A stretch of DNA of 64,000 bases from NCBI RefSeq assembly GCF_964246085.1, contig NZ_CAXTPD010000005.1. One strand, 5' to 3'. Under the pieces are notes generated by a model. It was not told the origin of the DNA, ran no database searches, and was given only the letters and a program-made list of their open reading frames with translations. A program made the translations under genes and the position numbers. Of this stretch, positions 48,125 through 56,021 are shown piece after piece; the stretch's first letter is position 1; each line of letters starts with the position of its first letter. This stretch comes from Brotaphodocola sp003480315. GTDB lineage: Bacteria; Bacillota; Clostridia; Lachnospirales; Lachnospiraceae.

Positions 48125-48964
48125 TCAGTGCTCCGGCCACCGGCTCAGAACATGCTCCCGGTTCAGGAAATTGTTCAGCTCTGCCCCGATAAACAGGATA
48201 CAGATGCAGATGTAAAGCCACAGCATCAGAAGAACAATGGCTGTCAGGCTCCCGTACATATAGGAAAAATTACTGAAATGTGAAAAATAAATAGAAAAGG
48301 CATAAGAAAATGCCAGCCATAAAACCGCGGTAAAGACAGCTCCTGGAAGCTGCTGCCGCGGTTTCTGCTTTCTGGACGGAACGATAGTATAGAGTCCTAC
48401 AAAGGTAAGCAGGAAGATGGCCATTGCAAAAAGGAAGCGCAGACTGATGACAATGCGGGCTGTGGGCGCAAGGATCGGAAGAAAGCGAAGCAGCAGATGC
48501 TCAATATTTTTGCCGAAGATCAGAAGCACGAGAGACATGACACAGACCAGCATAAAGATCAGCGTGTAAAAGGAACACAGCAGGCGCTGCAAAAGATAAT
48601 TGCGGTGTTTAAAGTCCCCGTAAATCCGGTTTAAGCCCCGCTCAATGCCCAGCATTCCCTTGGAGGCGGACCACAGGGCCGTCAGCGCGGTTACGGACAG
48701 AATGGTTCCCGGAGATTTGATGTAAAGATCCTCTACAATGCTAACAATCAGAGCGTGCAGCATCTGGGGCATGATCCTTACCATGACAGCGAGCAGGTCA
48801 GATTTTCCGACGTTCGGAAGAAACTGGATCAGGGTCAGGAGCAGCATGATAAAGGGAAAGAATGCGGTTACAATAAAGAAAGATGCCTGTGCTGCGTACA
48901 CGGTGATCTCATCCTTTACGCACCGGTCCCAGATCTGTTTACAATAAAGGAAAAAAGAAATCAT
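48125..48964 (-). CDS. YihY/UPF0761 family membrane protein
   Basis: A 279-residue membrane protein with about six hydrophobic segments and the family segments QASFFIVTAFFPFIMLLL, ALWSASKGMLGIERGLNRIY and TAVLWLAFSYAFSIYFSHF. YihY (once mis-named ribonuclease BN) is of unknown function. It is convergent with the aspartoacylase pair and divergent from the ABC exporter. No clear ribosome binding site was checked as decisive; the ATG at 48964 fits the family start. Confidence 0.88.
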   Translation of the reverse strand: MISFFLYCKQIWDRCVKDEITVYAAQASFFIVTAFFPFIMLLLTLIQFLPNVGKSDLLAVMVRIMPQMLHALIVSIVEDLYIKSPGTILSVTALTALWSASKGMLGIERGLNRIYGDFKHRNYLLQRLLCSFYTLIFMLVCVMSLVLLIFGKNIEHLLLRFLPILAPTARIVISLRFLFAMAIFLLTFVGLYTIVPSRKQKPRQQLPGAVFTAVLWLAFSYAFSIYFSHFSNFSYMYGSLTAIVLLMLWLYICICILFIGAELNNFLNREHVLSRWPEH

Positions 48965-49047
48965 AGATAACGTTTCCTTTCTGAAGTCTTACTCTTTATC
49001 ATAGTAGCATGAGCTTTGGAATATGGCAAGGAGAGGCGTTCGGATTC

Positions 49048-49076
49048 TTGTGGATGCCGGAAATATGTGCTATAAT
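49048..49076 (+). promoter_or_regulatory. promoter of the ABC exporter pair
   Basis: TTGTGG, 17 bases, TATAAT, with an extended -10 (TGC before TATAAT), about 60 bases before the start codon at 49138. Confidence 0.65.
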
Positions 49077-49137
49077 TATCCAATACGTTTTGCTCTGAAC
49101 TGCAAAACGAAAAACCTATGACACCTGGAGGTTTACC

Positions 49138-50889
49138 ATGAAGAGGCTGCTGCGTTATTTAAACGCCTACAAAAAAGAGACGGTGCTGGCCCCTCTCTTT
49201 AAAATGCTGGAAGCCAGTTTTGAATTGTTTGTACCGCTTGTTGTTGCACGAATCGTGGATGTAGGCATCAAAAACCAGGATCCGGGCTATATCCTGCGAA
49301 TGGGAGGACTCCTTGTATTGCTGGGAGTGATCGGCCTGACCTGTTCTATCACGGCACAATATTTTTCGGCAAAGGCAGCAGTCGGTTTTGCGACCGCTCT
49401 GCGCAATGATCTGTTTGCCCATATCGGAAGCCTCTCTTACAGTGAGCAGGATACCATCGGAACCTCCACGCTGATCACCCGCATGACCAGCGATATCAAC
49501 CAGGTACAGTCCGGTGTGAACCTGACACTGCGTCTGCTCCTCCGTTCTCCGTTCATCGTGTTCGGAGCCATGGTTATGGCTTTCACCGTAAATGTGAAGG
49601 CAGCCATGATCTTTGTAGTTGCCATTCCGGTGCTTTCTGTGATCGTATTCGGCATCATGGCTGTCAGCATGCCGCTGTACAAAAAGGTTCAGAAGCAGTT
49701 AGACCATGTAACCCAGGCAACCCGGGAAAATTTAACCGGCGCACGTGTGATCCGTGCCTTTAACCGACAGGAGGATGAAATCCGAAACTTTGACGAGTCC
49801 AACGGACTTCTCGTAAGGTTCCAGGTCTTTGTCGGTAAGATTTCCGCGCTGATGAACCCGATGACCTATGTGGTAGTCAACCTTTCCATTATTTCAGTAG
49901 TCTGGATCTCCGGAAAACAGGTGGATGCCGGCATTATCACCCAGGGTGAGACGGTGGCGCTTGTCAACTATATGTCGCAGATCCTGGTAGAGCTGATCAA
50001 GATGGCAAACCTGATCATTTCCATTTCCAAGGCACTGGCCTGCGCAAATCGTATCAGCAGTGTCCTGGAAGAAAAGAGCAGCATTGTCAGTCCGGCTAAG
50101 GGCATGGTAACGGCTCCGAAAGCTGCGGCAGAGGGAGCAGGAGCACCGGCAAAGGTACAGTTTGACCATGTGAACTTTCTTTATAAGGGTGCCAAGGCAG
50201 ATTCCCTGACAGACATTAGCCTGACCGTAAAGAAGGGACAGACTATTGGTATCATCGGCGGTACCGGTTCCGGAAAATCATCTCTGGTAAATCTGATCCC
50301 GCGTTTCTATGATGTGCGGGAGGGTGCTGTCCTTGTGGATGGCGTGAATGTAAAGGATTATCCGCTGGAAACCCTGAGAGAAAAAATCGGTGTTGTGCCG
50401 CAGAAGGCAATCCTCTTCCAGGGAACTCTTCGTGAAAATATGAGATGGGGCAAAAAGAATGCCACCGATGAGGAAATCTACCGCGCCCTGGATATCGCGC
50501 AGGCCCGCGAATTCGTGGATGGCAAGGAAAAGGGACTGGATCTTTATATTGACCAGGCCGGAAAGAATTTATCCGGCGGACAGAGGCAGCGCCTGACCAT
50601 TGCCCGCGCCCTGGTGCGCGAGCCGGAGATCCTGATCATGGATGACAGTGCCTCTGCACTGGACTTCGCGACGGATGCGAAACTCCGTATGGCGATCCAG
50701 AAGGGCACAAAGGATATGACTGTTTTCATTGTATCCCAGCGTGCGACCACGATCCGGCATGCGGACCAGATCGTGGTCCTGGATGATGGTGCGGCTGTGG
50801 GCATTGGTACTCATGAGGAGCTGTTTGAAAGCTGTGAGGTATATCGCGAGATCTGTCTGTCTCAGCTTTCCAGAGAGGAGGTGCAGTAA
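49138..50889 (+). CDS. ABC exporter subunit A (permease fused to ATPase)
   Basis: A 583-residue half-transporter of the type B exporter family: six membrane segments in about residues 1-310, then an ATPase with Walker A GGTGSGKSSLV, signature LSGGQRQRLTIARAL and Walker B ILIMDDSASALD. The Asp after Walker B replaces the usual catalytic Glu (DD instead of DE), typical of the degenerate site in heterodimeric exporters such as LmrC/LmrD or TM287/288. The ATPase is preceded by an Ala/Gly/Lys-rich linker. GGAGG precedes the ATG. It lies one base before its partner gene. Substrate unknown, possibly drugs or lipids. Confidence 0.92.
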   Translation: MKRLLRYLNAYKKETVLAPLFKMLEASFELFVPLVVARIVDVGIKNQDPGYILRMGGLLVLLGVIGLTCSITAQYFSAKAAVGFATALRNDLFAHIGSLSYSEQDTIGTSTLITRMTSDINQVQSGVNLTLRLLLRSPFIVFGAMVMAFTVNVKAAMIFVVAIPVLSVIVFGIMAVSMPLYKKVQKQLDHVTQATRENLTGARVIRAFNRQEDEIRNFDESNGLLVRFQVFVGKISALMNPMTYVVVNLSIISVVWISGKQVDAGIITQGETVALVNYMSQILVELIKMANLIISISKALACANRISSVLEEKSSIVSPAKGMVTAPKAAAEGAGAPAKVQFDHVNFLYKGAKADSLTDISLTVKKGQTIGIIGGTGSGKSSLVNLIPRFYDVREGAVLVDGVNVKDYPLETLREKIGVVPQKAILFQGTLRENMRWGKKNATDEEIYRALDIAQAREFVDGKEKGLDLYIDQAGKNLSGGQRQRLTIARALVREPEILIMDDSASALDFATDAKLRMAIQKGTKDMTVFIVSQRATTIRHADQIVVLDDGAAVGIGTHEELFESCEVYREICLSQLSREEVQ

Positions 50890-50890
50890 G

Positions 50891-52645
50891 GTGGCAAAAC
50901 TTGAGATCGAAAAACATAAATCAACCTTAAAGCGGATCCTGAACTACATTGGAAGCTATAAATGGCTCGTAGTTCTCTCTCTGGTCCTGGCTGCCGTGAC
51001 CGTGGCAACCACCCTTTACGCGCCGATCCTGGTGGGAGAGGGCGTCGACCTGATCCTGGGGCCCGGCAATGTGGATTTTACCGGACTGCTTGCGATCCTT
51101 CGTAAAATTGCAGTCGTGGTCGTTGTTACGGCCCTTGCCCAGTGGCTCATGAACCATATCAACAACCAGATCACCTACCGGGTGGTAAAGGACATCCGCA
51201 CCAGGGCCTTTAACCATCTGGAGATTCTTCCACTGAGCTACATTGATTCCCACCAGTACGGCGATATCATCAGCCGTATCATTGCAGATATTGACCAGTT
51301 CTCCGAGGGACTGCTGATGGGCTTTACTCAGCTCTTTACCGGTGTCCTGACGATTCTCGGAACCCTGGGCTTCATGCTGGTGGTGAATCCGTTCATTACG
51401 CTGGTGGTGGTGTGCGTGACTCCGCTTTCCCTGTTTGTGGCAAGCTTTATCGCAAAGAAAACCTATTCTATGTTCAGGCTTCAGTCCCAGACCAGGGGTG
51501 AGCTGACTTCCCTGGTAGATGAAATGGTGGGAAATGAAAAAGTAGTACAGGCATTTGGCTATCAGGATGAGGCGCAGAAGCGCTTTGAGGAGATCAACGG
51601 ACGCCTTCAGGGCTACAGCCTGCGTGCGATCTTTTTCTCTTCGATCACCAACCCGGCCACCCGTTTTGTCAACAGTATGGTATACGCCAGTGTCGGTGTC
51701 GCCGGTGCTTTCGCTGCCATCCGCGGACTGCTTACCGTGGGACAGCTTTCTGCGTTCTTAAGCTATGCGAACCAGTACACAAAGCCTTTTAATGAGATCT
51801 CCGGCGTTGTGACCGAGCTGCAGAATGCCCTGGCCTGCGCGGCACGGGTATTTGAGCTGATCGACGAGCCGCCGTTTACCCCGGAGGATGCTGACGCAGT
51901 CAATCTTCAGAACGTGGACGGCAGTGTAACGCTTGAGCATGTAAACTTCTCCTATACTCCGGATACTTCCCTGATCGAGGATTTAAACCTGGATGTAAAG
52001 CCCGGACAGCGCATTGCCATTGTCGGACCGACCGGCTGCGGCAAGACCACCATGATCAATCTGCTGATGCGTTTCTACGATGTAGTAAGTGGTTCTATCA
52101 GGGTGTCCGGTGAAGATATCCGCCACGTTACAAGAAAGAGCCTGCGCACCAATTATGGGATGGTCCTGCAGGAAACCTGGTTAAAGGCCGGAACCATCCG
52201 GGAGAATATTGCCTACGGAAAGCCGGACGCGACCGAGGAGGAGATCATCCGGGCGGCAAAGGAGGCGCATGCCCACAGCTTTATCAAGCGTATGCCGGAT
52301 GGATATGACACGGTGATCTCCGAGGATGGCGGCAATCTTTCCCAGGGGCAGAAGCAGCTTCTGTGCATTGCCCGCGTCATGCTGTGCCTGCCGCCGATGC
52401 TGATCCTCGATGAGGCGACCTCTTCCATCGATACCCGTACCGAGATCCGTATCCAGAAGGCTTTCGCTGCCATGATGAAGGGCCGTACCAGCTTTATTGT
52501 TGCACATCGTCTTTCTACCATCCGTGAGGCCGATGTGATCCTGGTGATGAAAGATGGACATATTATTGAGCAGGGAACCCATGAGACCCTGCTGGCACAG
52601 AACGGATTTTACGCGAACCTGTATAACAGCCAGTTCGCGGGATAA
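50891..52645 (+). CDS. ABC exporter subunit B (permease fused to ATPase)
   Basis: A 584-residue partner half-transporter. It starts at GTG 50891 with AGGAGG 9 bases upstream, inside the end of the previous gene. Six membrane segments precede Walker A GPTGCGKTTMI, signature LSQGQKQLL and Walker B LILDEATSSID with the catalytic Glu intact, so this subunit carries the functional catalytic residue. LSQGQ is a common variant in this second subunit. Translation is probably coupled with subunit A. The pair should form a heterodimeric exporter. Confidence 0.93.
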   Translation: MAKLEIEKHKSTLKRILNYIGSYKWLVVLSLVLAAVTVATTLYAPILVGEGVDLILGPGNVDFTGLLAILRKIAVVVVVTALAQWLMNHINNQITYRVVKDIRTRAFNHLEILPLSYIDSHQYGDIISRIIADIDQFSEGLLMGFTQLFTGVLTILGTLGFMLVVNPFITLVVVCVTPLSLFVASFIAKKTYSMFRLQSQTRGELTSLVDEMVGNEKVVQAFGYQDEAQKRFEEINGRLQGYSLRAIFFSSITNPATRFVNSMVYASVGVAGAFAAIRGLLTVGQLSAFLSYANQYTKPFNEISGVVTELQNALACAARVFELIDEPPFTPEDADAVNLQNVDGSVTLEHVNFSYTPDTSLIEDLNLDVKPGQRIAIVGPTGCGKTTMINLLMRFYDVVSGSIRVSGEDIRHVTRKSLRTNYGMVLQETWLKAGTIRENIAYGKPDATEEEIIRAAKEAHAHSFIKRMPDGYDTVISEDGGNLSQGQKQLLCIARVMLCLPPMLILDEATSSIDTRTEIRIQKAFAAMMKGRTSFIVAHRLSTIREADVILVMKDGHIIEQGTHETLLAQNGFYANLYNSQFAG

Positions 52646-52662
52646 TAAGGAGTGTTGGAATT

Positions 52663-53190
52663 ATGAATTACGCAACGATCAAGCCGGTGGACATTGCCAA
52701 TGGTCCGGGTGTGCGGGTGTCGCTTTTTGTGAGCGGCTGCAGACACCACTGCAAGGGCTGTTTCAATGCCCAGGCATGGGATTTTGAGTATGGTGAGCCG
52801 TTTACGGAAGAGGTCTGGCAGAAAATCTTTTCCGCTCTGGACCACGACTACATGGAAGGCATTACCCTGCTTGGCGGGGAGCCTATGGAGCCGGAGAACC
52901 AGGCTGGGCTGCTGCCGTTTTTAAAAGAGCTGAAAAAGCGTTTTCCCCAAAAGACGATCTGGTGCTTTTCCGGATATGATTTCGAGAAGGACATTCTGGG
53001 ACGCATGATGAAGGAATCGGAGGTAACACGGGAACTGGTGCCGCTTCTGGATGTTCTGGTAGATGGAAAGTTTGTGGAAGACTTAAAGAATTTAAGCCTG
53101 AAATTCCGCGGCTCCGAAAACCAGCGGATCCTGGATGTGGCGTGCTCTCTTGCAGCCGGGAAAGCAGTCTGGATGGAGCAATATCGATAA
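52663..53190 (+). CDS. nrdG: anaerobic ribonucleotide reductase activating enzyme
   Basis: A 175-residue radical SAM enzyme with the iron-sulfur motif GCRHHCKGCF (CX3CX2C) at about residues 27-34. It makes the glycyl radical in anaerobic ribonucleotide reductase NrdD, needed for deoxyribonucleotide synthesis without oxygen. NGPGVRVSLFVSG and LLGGEPMEPEN are conserved. It starts 17 bases after the exporter gene and overlaps the next gene by one base. nrdD is not in the window, so it lies elsewhere. Confidence 0.94.
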   Translation: MNYATIKPVDIANGPGVRVSLFVSGCRHHCKGCFNAQAWDFEYGEPFTEEVWQKIFSALDHDYMEGITLLGGEPMEPENQAGLLPFLKELKKRFPQKTIWCFSGYDFEKDILGRMMKESEVTRELVPLLDVLVDGKFVEDLKNLSLKFRGSENQRILDVACSLAAGKAVWMEQYR

Positions 53191-53768
53191 TGGAAGTATC
53201 AAAAATGGAAAACAAAAGAATGGTGCTGTGGAAGCTGTTTGTCTCCACGCTCTACCTGAGTGCTTTTACCTTTGGCGGCGGTTATGTGATCGTTTCGCTT
53301 CTGAAGAAAAAATTTGTAGATGAATATCACTGGATCGAGAATGAGGAGATGCTGGATCTGGTCGCGATCGCCCAGTCCTCTCCGGGAGCCATTGCAGTCA
53401 ACGGGGCCATCGTGGTGGGATATAAGCTGGCCGGAATGGCCGGAACGGTGATTGCAATTCTCGGAACCATTATTCCGCCGTTTCTGATTATTTCTGCAAT
53501 CTCGGTCTTTTACAATCTGGTAAAGGATAATTTCATTGTGAGTCAGATGCTGCAGGGCATGCAGTCCGGAGTAGGGGCAGTCATCGCATCGGTTACCTAT
53601 GAGATGGGAGCCGGTATTGTTCATGGAAGGAACAAGACATCCATCCTTATTATGGTCTGCGCTTTTGCTGCATCCTGTATCTTCCGGGTCAATGTCATTT
53701 TCGTGGTGATTGCCTGCGGACTTTTTGGCGTCGCGCGGACGCTCCTTACCGGAAAGGAGGCTGCATAA
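53190..53768 (+). CDS. chromate transporter family protein, first half
   Basis: A 192-residue membrane protein of the CHR family in its short, split form. The motifs AFTFGGGYVIV and AQSSPGAIAVNGAIVVG are the family hallmarks. The ATG at 53190 overlaps the nrdG stop; an in-frame ATG at 53205 with GGAAG upstream is an alternative. It would form a heterodimer with the next gene product. CHR proteins move oxyanions such as chromate or sulfate; the physiological substrate in anaerobes is unknown. Confidence 0.9.
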   Translation: MEVSKMENKRMVLWKLFVSTLYLSAFTFGGGYVIVSLLKKKFVDEYHWIENEEMLDLVAIAQSSPGAIAVNGAIVVGYKLAGMAGTVIAILGTIIPPFLIISAISVFYNLVKDNFIVSQMLQGMQSGVGAVIASVTYEMGAGIVHGRNKTSILIMVCAFAASCIFRVNVIFVVIACGLFGVARTLLTGKEAA

Positions 53769-54335
53769 ATGATCTATCTTAAGCTTTTTATCAGCTTTCT
53801 CCAGATTGGCATGTTCAGCTTTGGAGGCGGCTATGCGGCCATGCCTCTCATACAGGGACAGGTAGTGAACGGGCATCAGTGGCTGACCATGGCGGAATTT
53901 ACAGATCTCATCACGATTTCCCAGATGACACCAGGTCCCATTGCAGTGAACTCTGCCACCTTTGTCGGAACGAAGATTGCCGGCGTACCTGGAGCTCTCG
54001 CAGCAACCTTCGGATGTATTCTGCCTTCCTGCGTCATCGTTACGCTGATCGCGAAGCTGTATCTCAAATACCGGAATATGGCCCTGCTGCAGGGCGTGCT
54101 GGCCTCCTTAAGACCTGCGGTGGTCGCCCTGATCGGCTCTGCGGGCATTGCCATTTTGATCAATGCCTTCTGGGAAAACAGCGCGCAGATTACTGCTTGG
54201 GGAACCAACTGGATCATGGTGGGAATCTTTGTGATCTCTGTAGTGCTGCTGCAGAAGGGAAAGATGAATCCGATCCTGGTCATGGTGCTGGCCGGAGTCA
54301 TGAAGGTTCTGACGGCCCTGTTCATTGGCGCATAA
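53769..54335 (+). CDS. chromate transporter family protein, second half
   Basis: A 188-residue CHR-family protein beginning directly after the previous stop codon. FGGGYAAMP and ISQMTPGPIAVNSATFVG are the paired family motifs. Together the two short proteins make up the usual long CHR fold of about 12 segments in inverted topology. AAGGAGG lies in the end of the previous gene. Confidence 0.9.
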   Translation: MIYLKLFISFLQIGMFSFGGGYAAMPLIQGQVVNGHQWLTMAEFTDLITISQMTPGPIAVNSATFVGTKIAGVPGALAATFGCILPSCVIVTLIAKLYLKYRNMALLQGVLASLRPAVVALIGSAGIAILINAFWENSAQITAWGTNWIMVGIFVISVVLLQKGKMNPILVMVLAGVMKVLTALFIGA

Positions 54336-54398
54336 AGATAATTGTGTTTATTTTGTGCCCAAAAGAAAAAGGTTCTTTTGACGATCTGTAAGAAATTT

Positions 54399-54446
54399 GT
54401 CAGAATCTTCCAATTCTCGTCAGAATTGTAGAAATAGTGTCAGAAT
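54399..54446 (+). repeat. three direct repeats of GTCAGAAT at exact 20-base spacing
   Basis: GTCAGAAT occurs at 54399, 54419 and 54439. Exact 20-base period is close to two helix turns, so the copies lie on the same face of the DNA, as expected for a regulator binding tandem sites. It lies about 100-150 bases before the GT51 gene. Confidence 0.5.
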
Positions 54447-54468
54447 CGCTAAGAGAACGGTAAAGTCT

Positions 54469-54545
54469 TAAGCCTCCTCTTTGTGCTAGAATTCTATCAT
54501 AAGAAAATGATGACAGAATTCAGACAGCACGAAAGAGGAGGCTTA
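54469..54545 (+). promoter_or_regulatory. long hairpin that buries the ribosome binding site of the GT51 gene
   Basis: Bases 54469-54486 pair with 54527-54545 (18 pairs, one bulge). Inside, GAATTC segments and a five-base stem with loop AAGAAA continue the hairpin. The AGGAGG at 54536-54541, 8 bases before the ATG at 54550, is fully inside the outer stem. No T-run follows. Translation would need the stem to open. Confidence 0.6.
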
Positions 54546-54549
54546 CATT

Positions 54550-55269
54550 ATGATGAGAGGAAAACGAATTGCCGGATGGGTATTTGCATTTGCATGCACG
54601 GTCATGGCAGGATGTGGATTTTCTTTAGCCGGAGAGGGCTATGGATTATATAAAAATGCAGTACAGACTGTAAGCCTGGAGAAAAAGGTAAACGAGATCC
54701 GCAGCCGGGAGAGCTTTACTTCCCTAGAAGAGATGCCGGAGACTTATGTGCAGGCTGTGGTAGCGGTGGAGGATCACCGCTTTTACGAGCATTTCGGCCT
54801 GGATCTGATCGCGATCGGCCGGGCTTTGGTCAATGATATAAAAGCAGGACGCTATGTAGAGGGCGGCAGCACCATCACACAGCAGCTTGCAAAAAATCTG
54901 TACTTTTCCCAGGAAAAGACCATGAACCGCAAAGCAGCTGAGGTTTTTCTGGCACTGGAACTGGAGCGGAACTATACTAAGGATGAGATTCTTGAACTCT
55001 ATGTAAACAGCATTTACTTTGGAGACGGATACTACAATGTCGGAGAAGCCAGCGAAGGATACTTCGGGAAACCGGCAGCAAAGATGAATGATTATGAGTG
55101 CACGCTTCTGGCAGGCGTACCAAACGCCCCATCCAAATACGCACCGAGCAAAAATCTGGCATTGGCCGAAAAACGTCAGAAGAAGGTCATAAGCCGGATG
55201 GAAGCCTGCGGATATCTTACAAAGGAAGATACCACACTGATGAGTGCAGAACTGGTGGCGATGAATTAA
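54550..55269 (+). CDS. stand-alone peptidoglycan glycosyltransferase (GT51)
   Basis: A 239-residue protein with the GT51 transglycosylase domain of bifunctional penicillin-binding proteins but no transpeptidase domain, like MtgA or the Staphylococcus SgtB. Motif 1 is VVAVEDHRFYEHFGLDL with the catalytic Glu, then GGSTITQQLAKNL and ILELYVNSIYFG. An N-terminal hydrophobic segment (VFAFACTVMAGCG) anchors it; a Cys suggests lipoprotein processing is possible. It polymerises lipid II into glycan strands. An in-frame ATG follows at 54553. Expression seems controlled by a hairpin over the ribosome binding site. Confidence 0.9.
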   Translation: MMRGKRIAGWVFAFACTVMAGCGFSLAGEGYGLYKNAVQTVSLEKKVNEIRSRESFTSLEEMPETYVQAVVAVEDHRFYEHFGLDLIAIGRALVNDIKAGRYVEGGSTITQQLAKNLYFSQEKTMNRKAAEVFLALELERNYTKDEILELYVNSIYFGDGYYNVGEASEGYFGKPAAKMNDYECTLLAGVPNAPSKYAPSKNLALAEKRQKKVISRMEACGYLTKEDTTLMSAELVAMN

Positions 55270-55280
55270 GAAAACAGAAG

Positions 55281-55325
55281 GAAAAGGGACAGTCCAATGA
55301 AGCGGATCGTCCCTTTTCTTTCTGT
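55281..55325. terminator. terminator between GT51 and GNAT genes
   Basis: A 10-bp stem (55281-55290 with 55309-55318) is followed by a T-rich stretch. The A-rich 5' side would provide U residues for the convergent gene. Confidence 0.6.
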
Positions 55326-55960
55326 TACTGAATTTCCCGGATCATACAGTATTGCTTGAGCGGGAAATTCTGCTTCATGATTCCGTAGACTTTAAAGCCA
55401 AGATTTTTATAGAATTCCACGTTCTTTTCGTTATGGGTCTCCAGTGAGATCATCATGCGGTGAGAGTCAGCATAGTCGATGGCTTCCTGCATCAGCCGGG
55501 CGGCAATGCCACGATGCTGCATTTTAGGATCTACCGCAAGATAGATGATATGGAGACGCTGGTTCTGGTGCAGTTGGTCTGTCCAGCTGGAATTTAAATA
55601 GTCCACGCCCTTTAAAAAATTGTGAAAGGTTCTCAGGGTGTGATCCTCCCTGATGAGGTAGGTGTCGGTCTGGAGCGTGGCCCGGGCTTCTGCAAAATAG
55701 AACTGGAAAATGTTGTAGGGCTCGGCCTCGTCTGAGACAACCAGTATTCCGTTTAAGTCTGCACAGTCGGAGAAAATCTCGCAGGTTTCGTAAAATTCAT
55801 CCATATCGCAGTGGAAAAGCTCCGGCATAAGGCGCTCACGGACTTCAGGATCCGGAATCAGAGTCTCATAGAGCGGGTCGTGTTTGAAGCAGGCATACAA
55901 AAGCTGCTCCAGCTTTGGCAGATCTTCACGCTGTACGCGGTATAGTTTATCACTTTCCAT
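55325..55960 (-). CDS. GNAT-family N-acetyltransferase
   Basis: A 211-residue acetyl-CoA-dependent acetyltransferase. The motif A segment IIYLAVDPKMQHRGIAARLM (about residues 140-160) with the Q/R-x-x-G-x-A acetyl-CoA loop and FYKNLGFKVYG near the end mark the GNAT fold. Substrate is unknown. The ATG at 55960 has no evident Shine-Dalgarno site; instead a perfect 18-base palindrome lies 8 bases upstream. It follows the M28 peptidase gene on the same strand after 61 bases. Confidence 0.87.
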   Translation of the reverse strand: MESDKLYRVQREDLPKLEQLLYACFKHDPLYETLIPDPEVRERLMPELFHCDMDEFYETCEIFSDCADLNGILVVSDEAEPYNIFQFYFAEARATLQTDTYLIREDHTLRTFHNFLKGVDYLNSSWTDQLHQNQRLHIIYLAVDPKMQHRGIAARLMQEAIDYADSHRMMISLETHNEKNVEFYKNLGFKVYGIMKQNFPLKQYCMIREIQ

Positions 55961-55968
55961 AGTATGTT

Positions 55969-55986
55969 CAGACGAAGCTTCGTCTG
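55969..55986. repeat. perfect 18-bp palindrome before the GNAT gene
   Basis: An uninterrupted 18-bp palindrome centred on AAGCTT between the M28 peptidase and GNAT genes. No T-run follows on either side, so an operator is more likely than a terminator. Confidence 0.55.
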
Positions 55987-56021
55987 TCCTTTCTGTATTT
56001 CATGATATTGTTGGTAAAAAC

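Noticed and set aside
53142..53189. Upstream extension of the first chromate transporter half
   Set aside because: The extension lies inside the end of nrdG; the ATG overlapping the nrdG stop is the more natural coupled start.
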